In this document: positions 1 to 9,306 of the stretch, in pieces
How positions within the stretch are numbered: the first letter of the stretch is position 1
Layout of the letters: each line of letters opens with the position of its first letter
Assembly: GCF_030159255.1 (NCBI RefSeq)
Contig: NZ_BSCT01000005.1
Location: 62,001 to 126,000, forward strand
DNA length: 64,000 bases
Direction: 5' to 3'
Source: Bradyrhizobium sp. SSBR45G
Lineage (GTDB): Bacteria; Pseudomonadota; Alphaproteobacteria; Rhizobiales; Xanthobacteraceae
The notes under the pieces: generated by a model
The model's input: the letters and a program-made list of their open reading frames with translations, nothing else
What the model was told of the DNA's origin: nothing
Database searches by the model: none
Program-made: the position numbers and the translations under genes

Positions 1-1
1 C

Positions 2-109
2 GGATTTTCCGTGCTGGGCCTCAATTTCAGCGGCACTCCGCTGCCGGCCTTCCTCGATCACAGCCCGCTGTTCGGCACCTTGATCAACATTCTCGCGCGC
101 CGCACCTGA
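2..109 (+). CDS. C-terminal end of an unidentified protein (cut by window edge)
   Basis: The first 108 bases read openly on the plus strand and end in TGA, giving a 35-residue C-terminus (GFSVLGLNFSGTP... ILARRT). It is convergent with the methyltransferase gene that follows on the minus strand, 12 bases away. No family can be assigned from so short a piece. The reading is plausible because it is open from the window edge and uses GC-rich third positions, but it could be chance. Confidence 0.45.
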   Translation, partial: GFSVLGLNFSGTPLPAFLDHSPLFGTLINILARRT

Positions 110-121
110 CGCGCGTCGGCG

Positions 122-826
122 CTATGCCCTGATAGCCATCAGCGACTTCGTCAGCCCGAGATATCGCTCGCGGTAGATCCGGGCGTCCGGAAACATCTGC
201 TGCAGCTCGTCGCCATCGAACAGGTACCAGTCCGGCGCCGTCTTCTTGAACCAGAACCGATTGAACAGATCGATCACGGCGATCTGCGACCGGCGAGGCA
301 GGACAACGATCAGCCCCGGCAGCCAGGTGTGGCTCTCGATCGGAAAATAGCGATACGGCGTCTGGACATAGAACGATCGCGCGACCCTCGATACTTCATT
401 GGCAAATCGCAATTGATGCGCGCGCGCGACGTCGTGAAACTGCTGATCATCGGTGATCTTGACGACCTGCTGCTTTGGTCCGGTGACATGCTCGATCACC
501 GACGAGCAGAAGCAGAAGTCGAATTCCTGATCGGAGAATGGAAGGCGCGCGGTCTCCTCGAGAAGAACCGTCTTGAACCCATAGCGCTGCCGGGCCACCG
601 CAAGATCCGTCGCCGAGATGTCGCAGACGGTGATGTTCTTGTGCTCGGGAAGAATCTCACGGATGTGACGGCCCGTTCCGCCGCCGAGGTCGAGAACGCT
701 GGCGCCGCGCGGGATGTCGACCGTCTGCACGAGGAAGTCCCCGCGACGGCGGCGCGCCGCAGCGGAAAATCGAGCTTGCAATCTGTCCAACAAGATCAGA
801 CCTCCGGCTAACGCCAAGTTCGGCAT
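122..826 (-). CDS. SAM-dependent methyltransferase (class I)
   Basis: A 234-residue class I methyltransferase. The SAM-binding motif I (VLDLGGGTG) lies near residues 44-52, followed by an acidic motif II region (ITVCDIS) and a CSSVIEHV motif typical of small-molecule or glycan methyltransferases. The C-terminal half carries the YRYFPIESHTWLPG segment often seen in methyltransferases of polysaccharide loci. The ATG at 826 was chosen because the longer reading frame upstream lies inside the neighbouring methyltransferase gene. It is the last gene of the minus-strand exopolysaccharide block, so it probably methylates a sugar or the lipid-linked glycan; the substrate is inference. Confidence 0.87.
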   Translation of the reverse strand: MPNLALAGGLILLDRLQARFSAAARRRRGDFLVQTVDIPRGASVLDLGGGTGRHIREILPEHKNITVCDISATDLAVARQRYGFKTVLLEETARLPFSDQEFDFCFCSSVIEHVTGPKQQVVKITDDQQFHDVARAHQLRFANEVSRVARSFYVQTPYRYFPIESHTWLPGLIVVLPRRSQIAVIDLFNRFWFKKTAPDWYLFDGDELQQMFPDARIYRERYLGLTKSLMAIRA

Positions 827-866
827 GGCAATGTGGAACGGCCGGGATCGGCCTATCCCCGGCCAC

Positions 867-1493
867 TCATTTGACCGCTTCGAAAAAGATCGACTCGTCG
901 GGCCTGTTGTCGAGCAGCTCGAGATCCGGGCAACGCCCCTGCCGATAACCACACGCTTCGGTCTGCGAGAAGCCGGCCTCACGAAACAGCGTCGCAAGCG
1001 ATTCGCGCGTGAACCCCCAATGATGCGCGAAGGCCACGTCCCGGCGCGTGGTGACTTCGAACATCCCCTGCAGAAAAGCCTGCGGACGCGCGGCATCATA
1101 GAGAGCCACGATGCGTTCGACATCGGGAACGACGACCCGGCACACCCCGCCGGGAACGAGCACGCGATGCGCCTCGCGGACCAGGCGTTCGATCTCGTCG
1201 GGAAACAGATGCTCGAACACGTGCGCGCTGAAGATCGCCGACGTGCTTGCATCCGCGAACGGCAGCGGCTTCGTCAGGTTCACGTAGCGCAGCATGGCGA
1301 ACTTGCCGCTGCGATGCTCCGCGTAGCGGCTGTCGCCGATCAAGCCGAGAGCGTGAAGCACGGTCGCAGCGAAGGGAATGCGGGCGATCCAGAGATGCGG
1401 CGTGATGTCGGTATTGATCCAGCCCTCAATGCCGCAATTGAAGGCTCCGATATGGAGCTTTGCGTTGGATGGCATCACCGACGTCCCCGTCAT
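867..1493 (-). CDS. SAM-dependent methyltransferase, COG4627-like
   Basis: A 208-residue methyltransferase-fold protein. The N-terminus (KLHIGAFNCGIEGWINTDI) resembles the predicted SAM-dependent methyltransferases of surface polysaccharide loci, which lack a textbook motif I. The FSAHVFEHL motif and the ALRD-type helix followed by LVPGGVCRVVVPD are clear in the middle of the protein, and the tail holds the HWGFT..SLATLFREAGF element. The ATG at 1493 sits 20 bases after the upstream flippase gene; an ATG at 1475 is an alternative start with a somewhat better purine-rich leader. Modification of the polysaccharide is inferred from context. Confidence 0.85.
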   Translation of the reverse strand: MTGTSVMPSNAKLHIGAFNCGIEGWINTDITPHLWIARIPFAATVLHALGLIGDSRYAEHRSGKFAMLRYVNLTKPLPFADASTSAIFSAHVFEHLFPDEIERLVREAHRVLVPGGVCRVVVPDVERIVALYDAARPQAFLQGMFEVTTRRDVAFAHHWGFTRESLATLFREAGFSQTEACGYRQGRCPDLELLDNRPDESIFFEAVK

Positions 1494-1513
1494 TGGCAAG
1501 GTGGGATCAGTCC

Positions 1514-2860
1514 TCACGACAGCCTCCAGTTCGTACGGAGGGATACGGCGACCGACGCGGCGCTCGATACGACCATGCCGACGATCGCTCCGGGAAATCC
1601 CCACAGCCAGACCGCCGCGGGCAACGCGCAGCACAGCGACACCAGGCCCGCCAGCCGGCTCAGCAGGAACCTTTGCGGCTTGCCGACGGCGAACAGTGGC
1701 AATGCGAGCCCCAGCCATATAGAATCGAGCATCATCGCCAGCGCCATCAAAGCCAGATTCGCCGATCCAAGCTGATAGGACTTGGTGCCGACCATCATCG
1801 ACAGCGCCGCTTCGCCGCCCAGGGTCACCACCGCGCCATAGACGATCGAGACCGAGCCCAGCAGCACCACGCAGTCACGCGCAGCCGCCCGGATCGCCGA
1901 ACGCGAGCCCGCGCGCAGCTTCTCTGCGATCTCGGGCAGGCGAACGGAGACGATCGTCTGATTGAACTGGCTGAGCGGAGCGAAGATCAGGAGCAGGATA
2001 CGAAGTGTTGCGCCGGCCTCCAGGCCGAGCAGGACACTGCAGAAAGGGATCAGTCCGATGCTTCCGATCCAGTAGGTGAGCGACGTCGCGATGAACCAGC
2101 GGCCGCTGCGCAGCAGCCTGGTCATGGCCGTGGTGAACATCTTCCGCCGCGACCGCGCGAGATCCCCCGGTCGCAGCAGCACGAGAGCGCCAGCGACGGC
2201 CGCGGAGACCGCGATGCACGACATGGCTGCAGCCGGGCCGGCCTCGCCTGTCCTGATCATCACGACCGTCGAGATCAAGAGCCCGAGGCAATAGGCCAGC
2301 GAGGAAACCGCCGCACGGATCGGCTTGCCATCCAGATAGGCGATGCGCCGATAGACGCTCTGCATCCGGATCGCGGGAACAGCGAGGCCCGTCGCAGCGC
2401 CTAGCAGGCCCGATTCCATCGAGAGACCCGCGCCGATGGCGCCGGCCAGCATGATTCCCAGTCCAATCAAGCCGGACACGGCAAGCGCCGACAGATAGAT
2501 GCCGAACCGCAGCTGCGGCCAAAGGCGCCTGGGGATGCGCTGGGCCGCGGCCGGCAGGCCGTCGTCGAACAGGCCGCGGAGGAACACGGATTCGATCAGG
2601 ATCGAGAACGACCACGCGACGCTGAACCTGCCGAACGCCTGAACGTCGAGCACATTGGCCAGCACCAGCGTCAAGGCGAAGGCAGAGCCGCTTAACAGCG
2701 CCTGATCGACCAGGCCGAGACCGAAATTGCTTGCTCCCGCCTGAACCAGCCGGTCGACCAGACGCACGCCCCGGGGACACGGGGCGCTCTCCTGCACGCG
2801 AAGATCCTTCACGACGTCAGCGGCTGGCGATGCCCTGCGGCCTGCAGCATCCCGCATCAT
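1514..2860 (-). CDS. polysaccharide flippase, Wzx-type (MOP superfamily)
   Basis: A 448-residue, very hydrophobic protein with about 12 predicted membrane helices and few charged residues outside short loops. The N-terminal pattern (ASNFGLGLVDQALLSGSAFALTLVLANVL.. FGRFSVAWS) is characteristic of oligosaccharide flippases of the Wzx/RfbX type. The role would be to move polyprenyl-linked repeat units across the inner membrane. The ATG at 2860 overlaps the TGA of the upstream polymerase gene as ATGA, which fixes the start and points to translational coupling. Unlike Wzx proteins that begin at the first helix, it has a hydrophilic lead of about 40 residues. Confidence 0.88.
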   Translation of the reverse strand: MMRDAAGRRASPAADVVKDLRVQESAPCPRGVRLVDRLVQAGASNFGLGLVDQALLSGSAFALTLVLANVLDVQAFGRFSVAWSFSILIESVFLRGLFDDGLPAAAQRIPRRLWPQLRFGIYLSALAVSGLIGLGIMLAGAIGAGLSMESGLLGAATGLAVPAIRMQSVYRRIAYLDGKPIRAAVSSLAYCLGLLISTVVMIRTGEAGPAAAMSCIAVSAAVAGALVLLRPGDLARSRRKMFTTAMTRLLRSGRWFIATSLTYWIGSIGLIPFCSVLLGLEAGATLRILLLIFAPLSQFNQTIVSVRLPEIAEKLRAGSRSAIRAAARDCVVLLGSVSIVYGAVVTLGGEAALSMMVGTKSYQLGSANLALMALAMMLDSIWLGLALPLFAVGKPQRFLLSRLAGLVSLCCALPAAVWLWGFPGAIVGMVVSSAASVAVSLRTNWRLS

Positions 2861-4152
2861 GTCCGCAGATCTCTCAGGCTCAGCCGGCTCAAAGCCATGG
2901 TCGATCGTCCGAGCTGCGCTTCCGGACCGAAATAGCACCAGAACACCAACACACATCCGAAATAGTTGTGCAGCAGCTGGCTGCTGTCGTTGAGCGAGGT
3001 GATGATGATGAAGATCAGGATGGCAAAGGGCGCGAGCCAGAACATGCCGGAGGCCCGGAACGCAAAGGCGATCACATTCCAAACGGCGGCGACGACCAGC
3101 AGCAGATAGAGGCCTCCGCCGAGGAGCCCGAATTGCAGCAGCGCATCGAGATAGGAGTTCTCGAATGAGCCGAACTCGGTGTTCCATGGCGCCATGCGCG
3201 TCAGCTCGGCCGACGGTGCATTGTCCAGGCCGTTGAAGAAGCCGGAGAAGCCATAGCCGAGCCACGGATGCTGCCAGAAGAAGTGCGGCCACACGGACCA
3301 GAGAAACGATCGGCCGGTCAGGTTGGCGGTCCGCCCGACGAGACCATAGAGCCATTCGGTGGGAACGGCGAGGATGGCCAAGCCGGCGAAGCCCAGCAAC
3401 AGCCAATAGAACGCAGCCAGATCGCGTCGGCCGATCACGATCAGGGCAAGTCCGAAAGTCACCGCGAGCGTCGCGAGCAGGCTGACCAGGGGACCGGCAG
3501 CGCCGGTCGCAGCGAGCGCCAGCATGTGACAGGCCGCAACGCCGCCCGACAATCTGCGTTGCGATCGCCGGCCGGCCAGAGCGCGGACCAGCGAGACGAT
3601 CACCATCAGGCCGAAGAACGCGCCAGCGAGGTTCTTGTGACCGAAGATGCCGGCATAGGCCTCGGTCCCCAGGATCGTCACCCGATGAAGCGCGTCGTAG
3701 GAAAAGTCCGCGCCGATGATCGGAAGCAGCAGGACGTGCACGACGAGAGTGACAGCGCCGATCCGAAACAACGCCTCGACGAGCTCGTCGGCGGAGCAGG
3801 ACACCGACAGAAAGGCACCAAACAGGACCGTCGCCAGATACATCGCGAATTTGACGTAGCCCGCATCCGCGCTCTCGCTGTGAAGCTGCGATGCCACCGC
3901 GAGGAGGATGAAGATCAGGAACAGATGGGAGCGAGAGAGCAGCAGGATGAAGCTGTGCGAATGACGCAGGATCTGCAGCAGCAGCAGCAGGTACAGCACC
4001 AGCCAGCAGCCGCGGAACAGCACGGATTCGCCGGCCCGCTCGGTGAACGAGATGCCCTCGATGTAGTTGAACAGGAAATAGATGCAGCCGAGCACCATCA
4101 CCAGATAGGCATAGAGAAACACATCGACGCGGGCGAGCCATTTGGCGAGCAT
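2857..4152 (-). CDS. O-antigen ligase/polymerase family membrane protein (Wzy-type)
   Basis: A 431-residue protein with about 12 membrane segments. The large periplasmic region carries FGHKNLAGAFFG and later LTGRSFLWSVWPHFFWQHPWLGYGFSGFF, the signature of the Wzy_C/O-antigen ligase family (ExoQ/WaaL-like). It probably polymerises lipid-linked repeat units in the periplasm. Its start overlaps the stop of the glycosyltransferase upstream, and its own stop overlaps the flippase start, so the three genes form a coupled set. A second Wzy-type gene lies at 10063-11517; which of the two is the polymerase cannot be told from sequence. Confidence 0.88.
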   Translation of the reverse strand: MLAKWLARVDVFLYAYLVMVLGCIYFLFNYIEGISFTERAGESVLFRGCWLVLYLLLLLQILRHSHSFILLLSRSHLFLIFILLAVASQLHSESADAGYVKFAMYLATVLFGAFLSVSCSADELVEALFRIGAVTLVVHVLLLPIIGADFSYDALHRVTILGTEAYAGIFGHKNLAGAFFGLMVIVSLVRALAGRRSQRRLSGGVAACHMLALAATGAAGPLVSLLATLAVTFGLALIVIGRRDLAAFYWLLLGFAGLAILAVPTEWLYGLVGRTANLTGRSFLWSVWPHFFWQHPWLGYGFSGFFNGLDNAPSAELTRMAPWNTEFGSFENSYLDALLQFGLLGGGLYLLLVVAAVWNVIAFAFRASGMFWLAPFAILIFIIITSLNDSSQLLHNYFGCVLVFWCYFGPEAQLGRSTMALSRLSLRDLRT

Positions 4153-5264
4153 CAGCGGCCCCCCTCATGCGCCGCCGGGCCGAGAAGGCCCTCGGCGACC
4201 TGCATGAAGGCCGCCGCGGAGTGCCCGAGCGAGCGCTGCTGCATGGTCTCTCGTGCCCGCACCGACATCTGATCCCAGAGCGCCGGCGTCTCGAGCAGCA
4301 GACGCGCGGCATCGATCCACGGCTGTTCGGCGAGCGCGCGGACGAAGCCGTTCTCTCCGTCACGAACGAGATCACCGGCCGCTCCGACATGCGGCGAGAC
4401 GATGCAGGGAACGCCGCACTGCATCGCTTCGTTGCAGACGAGCCCCCAGGGCTCGAGCAGGGACGGCAGCAGCAGCACGCGCACCTCGCTGTAAACCTCG
4501 GCCATCCTGTGCCACGGAATGTACGGATCGTGGCGGATCTCGATTCCAGCAGCACCCAGACGCGACAACATGCGCCGTTCGACCGGACCGGAGCCGACCA
4601 CGCGAACCTTGAGACCCGGGACCGATCCCGACAGGCCGATCACGACCCGCTCGAAGAACGCCGCGTTCTTGGCATCGTCATTGATCCGGGCGCACCATAG
4701 CAGGCTGTAAGGCCTGCTCGACAGGGGGACAACCTCCGGCGGCGCGCCCCAGGCGGGGACCAGCGGCACCGTCGCAATCCGGTCCGCGGGGACCGACTGG
4801 CTGAGGAAATAGTCGCGGCCCTTCTCGCCGCAGCAGACGATGGTCCGGCAGCGCCGGAGCAGCCAGGGACGGACCAGACGGTGGTACGCCGTGTCAGGCA
4901 TGGTCTCCCGCCATCCGTCGATCGTCAGCGCGAGAGGCCGCCCCCGCAGCTGCGCCCATACCGCGCCGGCGAGCATGGACGGATAGAACCCGTTGACGAC
5001 CAGCGCCGCCGGGGCCAACGCGCTCAAGGCCCGGCCGACGCCGACATTGACATGGGTGTAGCGCGAGCGGCTGAGCGGAAGCGATATCCCGGCAACGGTT
5101 CGATGCGGATAATGCGGCTCGAAAGAGCCCGCCCATGAGCGATCCGCCTCCTGCTCCGTGCATGACAAGACGGCAAGATCCAGCCCCTGCGCGACAAGCT
5201 CGTTATAGAGCCTGTTGGTGTACGGGGTGATCATGTTGTTGAAGACGACGACGCGCCGGGACAT
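4152..5264 (-). CDS. glycosyltransferase, GT4/GT1 fold (GT-B)
   Basis: A 370-residue GT-B glycosyltransferase. The C-terminal nucleotide-sugar domain shows the E-x7-E type element (LEPWGLVCNEAMQCGVPCIVS, near residue 270-290) and the following GENGFV motif. The N-terminal half holds the acceptor domain with VVFNNMITPYTNRLYNEL, a pattern shared with GT4 enzymes that build exopolysaccharide repeat units. It acts at the cytoplasmic face on the growing polyprenyl-linked oligosaccharide. It follows the methyltransferase at 5268-6017 by three bases and overlaps the polymerase downstream. Sugar specificity cannot be read from the sequence. Confidence 0.9.
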   Translation of the reverse strand: MSRRVVVFNNMITPYTNRLYNELVAQGLDLAVLSCTEQEADRSWAGSFEPHYPHRTVAGISLPLSRSRYTHVNVGVGRALSALAPAALVVNGFYPSMLAGAVWAQLRGRPLALTIDGWRETMPDTAYHRLVRPWLLRRCRTIVCCGEKGRDYFLSQSVPADRIATVPLVPAWGAPPEVVPLSSRPYSLLWCARINDDAKNAAFFERVVIGLSGSVPGLKVRVVGSGPVERRMLSRLGAAGIEIRHDPYIPWHRMAEVYSEVRVLLLPSLLEPWGLVCNEAMQCGVPCIVSPHVGAAGDLVRDGENGFVRALAEQPWIDAARLLLETPALWDQMSVRARETMQQRSLGHSAAAFMQVAEGLLGPAAHEGGR

Positions 5265-5267
5265 CGA

Positions 5268-6017
5268 TCATCCGCTCTGCGGCGGGTTACCGACGTCACA
5301 CAGCGCAGCACAATGATAGGTGGCCAGCCGGGTGGCGACCGCAGGTCCCAGCGCGAGCAGGAGCTTGCGCAGGACGCTCTTGCCGAGGCCCTTCAATCTG
5401 GACGAATGGAAGGCGTGGACCGCGACGCTGTGATCGTAAGTGCCGAACCTGGCAACCTTCAGGTCGCAGGTCTCGATCAGCAGGCGGAAGGTGTCGGGCG
5501 TGTAGAAATTGATGTGACCGATATCGAGCGTGCTCTGCAGCGCCCGGTGGCTGGTGCGGGCATGCAGCTCGCAAGGCACCTCGACGACGACGAAGCTGCG
5601 CGCGACGCGGGCGAGCTCCCGAAGCAGCCGTCGAGGTTCCGGCACGTGCTCCAGGACGTGGCTGGCATAGACGAGGTCGAACGAGCCGTCAGCAAAGGGC
5701 AACGTCACGCCGTCGTAGATGCCCCACGCGAATGCGGCCGCACCCGCCCCTTCCGTTTCCAGGTGGACGCGCGGATCGATGACATCGATGCCGGTGAACT
5801 CCCGGCCGATTCCCAGCGCCGAGAGGCGTGCCAGCACCGCGCCCGTGCCGCAACCGACCTCCAGCACGGTGGCAACGGCCGACGCGGCCGGCCCGATCAG
5901 ATCCGCGATGTGATCGGCCTTGTCGATGGCACAGACGCGGCGCCATTCACGTTCATCGTCCGAATAGGCGCCTTCATAATAGGCGTTGTGATGGCCGACG
6001 CTGAAACCGGTAATCAT
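5268..6017 (-). CDS. SAM-dependent methyltransferase (class I)
   Basis: A 249-residue class I methyltransferase with a textbook motif I ([10 protein letters not shown], residues 51-60), motif II ([10 protein letters not shown]) and post-motif region ([16 protein letters not shown]). The [11 protein letters not shown] and [16 protein letters not shown] segments match methyltransferases of the UbiE/type 11 group found in surface-glycan clusters. The gene starts the downstream half of the minus-strand block after a 111-base gap that holds TTAACG-rich sequence. Its likely substrate is a sugar of the polysaccharide; this is inference from location. Confidence 0.88.
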   Translation of the reverse strand: MITGFSVGHHNAYYEGAYSDDEREWRRVCAIDKADHIADLIGPAASAVATVLEVGCGTGAVLARLSALGIGREFTGIDVIDPRVHLETEGAGAAAFAWGIYDGVTLPFADGSFDLVYASHVLEHVPEPRRLLRELARVARSFVVVEVPCELHARTSHRALQSTLDIGHINFYTPDTFRLLIETCDLKVARFGTYDHSVAVHAFHSSRLKGLGKSVLRKLLLALGPAVATRLATYHCAALCDVGNPPQSG

Positions 6018-6128
6018 CGCAAACCCATATCATCAGCAGCTTTTCGGCCAAGCCGTTAAATGCCGCATTGTTCGTTATTCCTTAACGTTCCACGGCAGGC
6101 GCGCTGATGTCCTGCCGTGGCGACGGCC

Positions 6129-6914
6129 TCAAATCCGTCGGCGATTGCGCCGTTCGACCGGAGCACGGCTGTCGAGATCGTAGCCGATGTCCGACATGGC
6201 CTTCACGAGAATACCGACGTTCCGCTCGGGGACGCCCGCCAGCCCCGCCATGAGGCGATCCCGCAGCCTCCAGCCCGGCCCTTTGAGCAGATCGATCGCC
6301 TCCGTGTAGAGCTCGGATTTGACGAGGCGGGCAAACTCGGCGATGGCGGCGTCAGCGAGATCCGGTGGCAGGCCTTCGAACATTGCCAGCGCCATCGCAT
6401 TGCGCTTGACGGCGATCCACCCCTCGTTCGGACCCAGCCGATAGGACATCCGCAGCAGATCATAGTGATCGTCCCGCAGCCCCTCCCGGTTATTGCGCAC
6501 CCAGAACAGCACCAGCCACAGATAGGAATCGGTCGGCGCGCAGCCGAGAGACTTGCGGATCGCCTGATCGAGCTCCGACAGCCGCCGGTCGAGCGTGTCG
6601 GTCGCCGACGACAGCGCATTCTCGGCGAGTCGCAGCCGAATGATCGCGACGCTCCGATCGACGACCGGAACGCAGTCGATGCGATCGCTGGCGCGCTGCA
6701 GCAGCGGCGCCAATGCGTCGAGATCGGCGTCGCTGACCTTGACGTTGCGCAGGATCAGGTCCTTGGCAGCCTCGAGCCGGCTTTGATCCTGAAAGACCGG
6801 CAGACAGCGAATCCCCCAGGCGACCGCGCTGAGCGCAATCAGGGCAATGCACGTCCGCAGCAGGACCGCGCCTGGCAGGAACACCGGACCTTGGCGGTCA
6901 CTCCGTGTAGCCAT
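6129..6914 (-). CDS. membrane-anchored helical protein of unknown function
   Basis: A 261-residue protein with one N-terminal membrane helix (VLLRTCIALIALSAVAWGI) followed by a helical, probably periplasmic, domain. The ATG at 6914 overlaps the 3' end of the Wzc-type gene by 17 bases; an upstream in-frame start exists but would lie deeper inside that gene. The central part (DSYLWLVLFWV then LLRMSYRLGPNEGWIAVKR) resembles the 204-residue protein at 15731-16345 in spacing and motif, which suggests distant paralogy. Genes like this are placed next to co-polymerases, so a helper role in polysaccharide assembly is possible but unproven. Confidence 0.8.
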   Translation of the reverse strand: MATRSDRQGPVFLPGAVLLRTCIALIALSAVAWGIRCLPVFQDQSRLEAAKDLILRNVKVSDADLDALAPLLQRASDRIDCVPVVDRSVAIIRLRLAENALSSATDTLDRRLSELDQAIRKSLGCAPTDSYLWLVLFWVRNNREGLRDDHYDLLRMSYRLGPNEGWIAVKRNAMALAMFEGLPPDLADAAIAEFARLVKSELYTEAIDLLKGPGWRLRDRLMAGLAGVPERNVGILVKAMSDIGYDLDSRAPVERRNRRRI

Positions 6915-9174
6915 AGCGGGAATAGTGGGAGTTATAATAATAGCCCTTGCCGCCATAGCCGCTGTAGCGGCTCATCGCCGCGATGTCGGCCTTGTTGAGC
7001 ACGACACCGAGCAGGTTCTCGTTCACGGCGCGGGCGCTGCGCAGGGCCCGCTCGACCACCTGGACGTGAGTCTTGCCCCACTCGACGATGAAAATGAAGG
7101 AGTCCACGAAATGAGCCGTGGTCCTGACATCGACCACCGGGGTGAGCGGCGGGAAATCGACGATGATGTAGTCGAAGTCGCCCCGGACTGAATCGATCAG
7201 GTCCTTCATCTGATCGGACGCCAGGACGTCGTGCGAATGGGCGATGCGCGACTTGATCACGCCGGGCAGAAAGACGAGGCCGGTGGCGGGGTCGCGCCAG
7301 ACTGTTTCCTGCAGCGACGACTGCTTCGAGAGCACGTCCAGAATTCCCCGCTCGGCGTTGGGAGACACCTTGCGGGTGAGCGACGGATTGCGCAGGTCGC
7401 AATCGATCAGCAGCACGCGCACGCCGCTCTGGGCGACGAGCTGGGCGAACACGAAGGCCAGCGTCGACTTGCCCTCGTTCGGCAGGGCCGAGGTCAGACC
7501 GAGAATCTTGGATGGTTTGGAGACGCCGAGATCGGCGCTGACCTTGATCGACCGGATCGCCTCCGAGAAGCGCGAGAAAGGCGAGTCGATGGCGGCCCAC
7601 ATCACCGGATCATCGCCCCGCGCGATCATGCGCGGCCCTCGCGGCACCAGATCCGGCGTTGCCGACGTTGCGCTGAGCTGGGCCGGCGGGACCCGGGGAA
7701 CGACGGCGAGACAGTCGGTGTCGAGCACGGCCTCGACGCTTTCGCTCGTCCGGAACACGCGGTCGTAGAGATCCCTGAACAGGCCGGCGCCAAGACCGAC
7801 CATCAGCCCGCCGACCAACGAGAAGGCCAGGACGACCAGGGTCTGAGGATGGCTCTTGCCGAGCGGCCGGGAGGCGCGCGTGATGACCCGGGCCTCCGTG
7901 ATCGGAAACGACTGCTGCTGCACCGTTTCCATGTAGCGCTGCAGGAAGTTGTCGTAGAGCGAACGGAAGGTCTGAGCGGAGCTCTCCAGTTCGCGCAACT
8001 TGACCTGCGCCTGATTGGTCGATTGCGACTGCGAAACCGAGTCGCTCACCGCCCGTTCGATCTCGTTCTGCCTCTGGAGCGCGATGGCGTAGTCGCTCTT
8101 GTAGCTCTCGGCCAGTCGCTTCAGCTCCTCCATGATGGAGGTCTGGATCTCCCGCATCTGATTGCGCAGATTGACGGCCGCGAGATGGTTGTAGCCATAG
8201 CGCGCCGACCAATCCGCCTCACGATTGGCGAGTTCCAGATATTGCGAGCGCAGCTTCGTGACGACCTGGCTGTTGAGCGTATCAGCGACCGTCGCATCCG
8301 GCGCGCCGCCTTTGACGACGGCCTCGATGCGGTCGAGCCTGGCCTTCGCGTCGGCGACCTGGGACTTCACGGTGACCAGCTGGGTGTTGAGCTCTCCCAA
8401 CTGCTGCTCGTTCATGAGCTTGCCGTTGGCGGCGGTCACGATGTTGTTCGACTTCTTGTACTCGAGCACGGTCCGCTCGGCGTCGGACGCCTGCGATCTC
8501 AGCTCCTGGATCCGGTCCTGCAGCCAGACGCTGGCGCGGCGTGTCGCCTGGTACTTCGAATCGAGCTGATCGACGATGTAGGCGTCGGCGACGGCGTTGG
8601 CGATCTTGGCCGCTTTTTCCGCATCGAGCGAACGGAAGCTGATCTCGATGACATAGGTCATGCCGCGGCGGCGGATATCGAGCTGGCGCTGGAACACGCG
8701 GACGGCGCGCCTCGTCATCTCGAATTCGTAGTGCGGCGAGTTGCTCCCGAACATGCCGCCGACGAAGTCCACGAGTGCGCCGACGGCACCGGCATTCGAG
8801 CCGATGAATTCGGGATCCTCGATCAGCTTCAGGTCGCGAATGACCGAAAGGGCGACGTTCTCCGATTTGAGGATTTCGACCTGGCTTTCGACTGCCGTCG
8901 AATCCACGGGGATGTCGTTCATCACCGATTGCTGCTGGAAGACCTGGAACTTCCGCGTATCGATGATCAAGGTGGCGAGCGCGGTGTAGCTCGGGGCGGC
9001 CGTCAGCACATAGGCCAAGCCGGCCAGCAGGCAGATCGCCGCCGCGCCAGCAATGACGATGTACTGCCGATGCAGATAGGCAACGAGGCCATCGAACGTC
9101 TCAGCGAGCGAAGGCGTATCGACTGTCGTAGCCCTGAGATCGACAGGCGGCGAAACTTGATTGCGCTGAAGCAT
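6898..9174 (-). CDS. Wzc/ExoP-type polysaccharide co-polymerase with BY-kinase domain
   Basis: A 758-residue inner-membrane protein. It has an N-terminal Wzz domain with a first helix (YIVIAGAAAICLLAGLAYVL), a long coiled-coil periplasmic region, a second helix (TLVVLAFSLVGGLMVGLGAGL) and a cytoplasmic bacterial tyrosine-kinase domain. Walker A (ALPNEGKST, near residue 565), Walker A' (LLIDCDLRNPS) and Walker B (YIIVDFPPL) are all intact. The last 22 residues hold eight tyrosines, the autophosphorylation cluster expected of an active BY-kinase. Together with the Wza-type protein it should control chain length and export. The ATG at 9174 lies after a 132-base gap that includes a strong hairpin. 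Confidence 0.93.
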   Translation of the reverse strand: MLQRNQVSPPVDLRATTVDTPSLAETFDGLVAYLHRQYIVIAGAAAICLLAGLAYVLTAAPSYTALATLIIDTRKFQVFQQQSVMNDIPVDSTAVESQVEILKSENVALSVIRDLKLIEDPEFIGSNAGAVGALVDFVGGMFGSNSPHYEFEMTRRAVRVFQRQLDIRRRGMTYVIEISFRSLDAEKAAKIANAVADAYIVDQLDSKYQATRRASVWLQDRIQELRSQASDAERTVLEYKKSNNIVTAANGKLMNEQQLGELNTQLVTVKSQVADAKARLDRIEAVVKGGAPDATVADTLNSQVVTKLRSQYLELANREADWSARYGYNHLAAVNLRNQMREIQTSIMEELKRLAESYKSDYAIALQRQNEIERAVSDSVSQSQSTNQAQVKLRELESSAQTFRSLYDNFLQRYMETVQQQSFPITEARVITRASRPLGKSHPQTLVVLAFSLVGGLMVGLGAGLFRDLYDRVFRTSESVEAVLDTDCLAVVPRVPPAQLSATSATPDLVPRGPRMIARGDDPVMWAAIDSPFSRFSEAIRSIKVSADLGVSKPSKILGLTSALPNEGKSTLAFVFAQLVAQSGVRVLLIDCDLRNPSLTRKVSPNAERGILDVLSKQSSLQETVWRDPATGLVFLPGVIKSRIAHSHDVLASDQMKDLIDSVRGDFDYIIVDFPPLTPVVDVRTTAHFVDSFIFIVEWGKTHVQVVERALRSARAVNENLLGVVLNKADIAAMSRYSGYGGKGYYYNSHYSRYGYTE

Positions 9175-9270
9175 GTCCTGCGAGAGCCGGTCCGATGCCC
9201 TGAATATGGCGCCAAATCATCAATATAACATGAGCGCCCGCCGCCGACCTGAGGCGCTGCGGGCGAAGCC

Positions 9271-9293
9271 GGCCACCGCGCCAGGCGGTGGCC
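9271..9293. other. hairpin between the 9307-9972 gene and the Wzc-type gene
   Basis: Nine-base perfect arms (GGCCACCGC and GCGGTGGCC) flank a five-base loop. The hairpin lies just after the stop of the upstream minus-strand gene and about 100 bases before the Wzc-type start. There is no T tract on either side, so it is not a classical intrinsic terminator; it could stabilise or attenuate the transcript. Confidence 0.4.
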
Positions 9294-9306
9294 GCGAGTT
9301 GGTCGA

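Noticed and set aside
7231..9228. A 665-residue open frame on the plus strand opposite the Wzc-type gene
   Set aside because: It is a GC-driven shadow. It lacks any motif and has an Arg/Ala/Asp-rich composition, while the minus strand carries an intact Wzc domain set.
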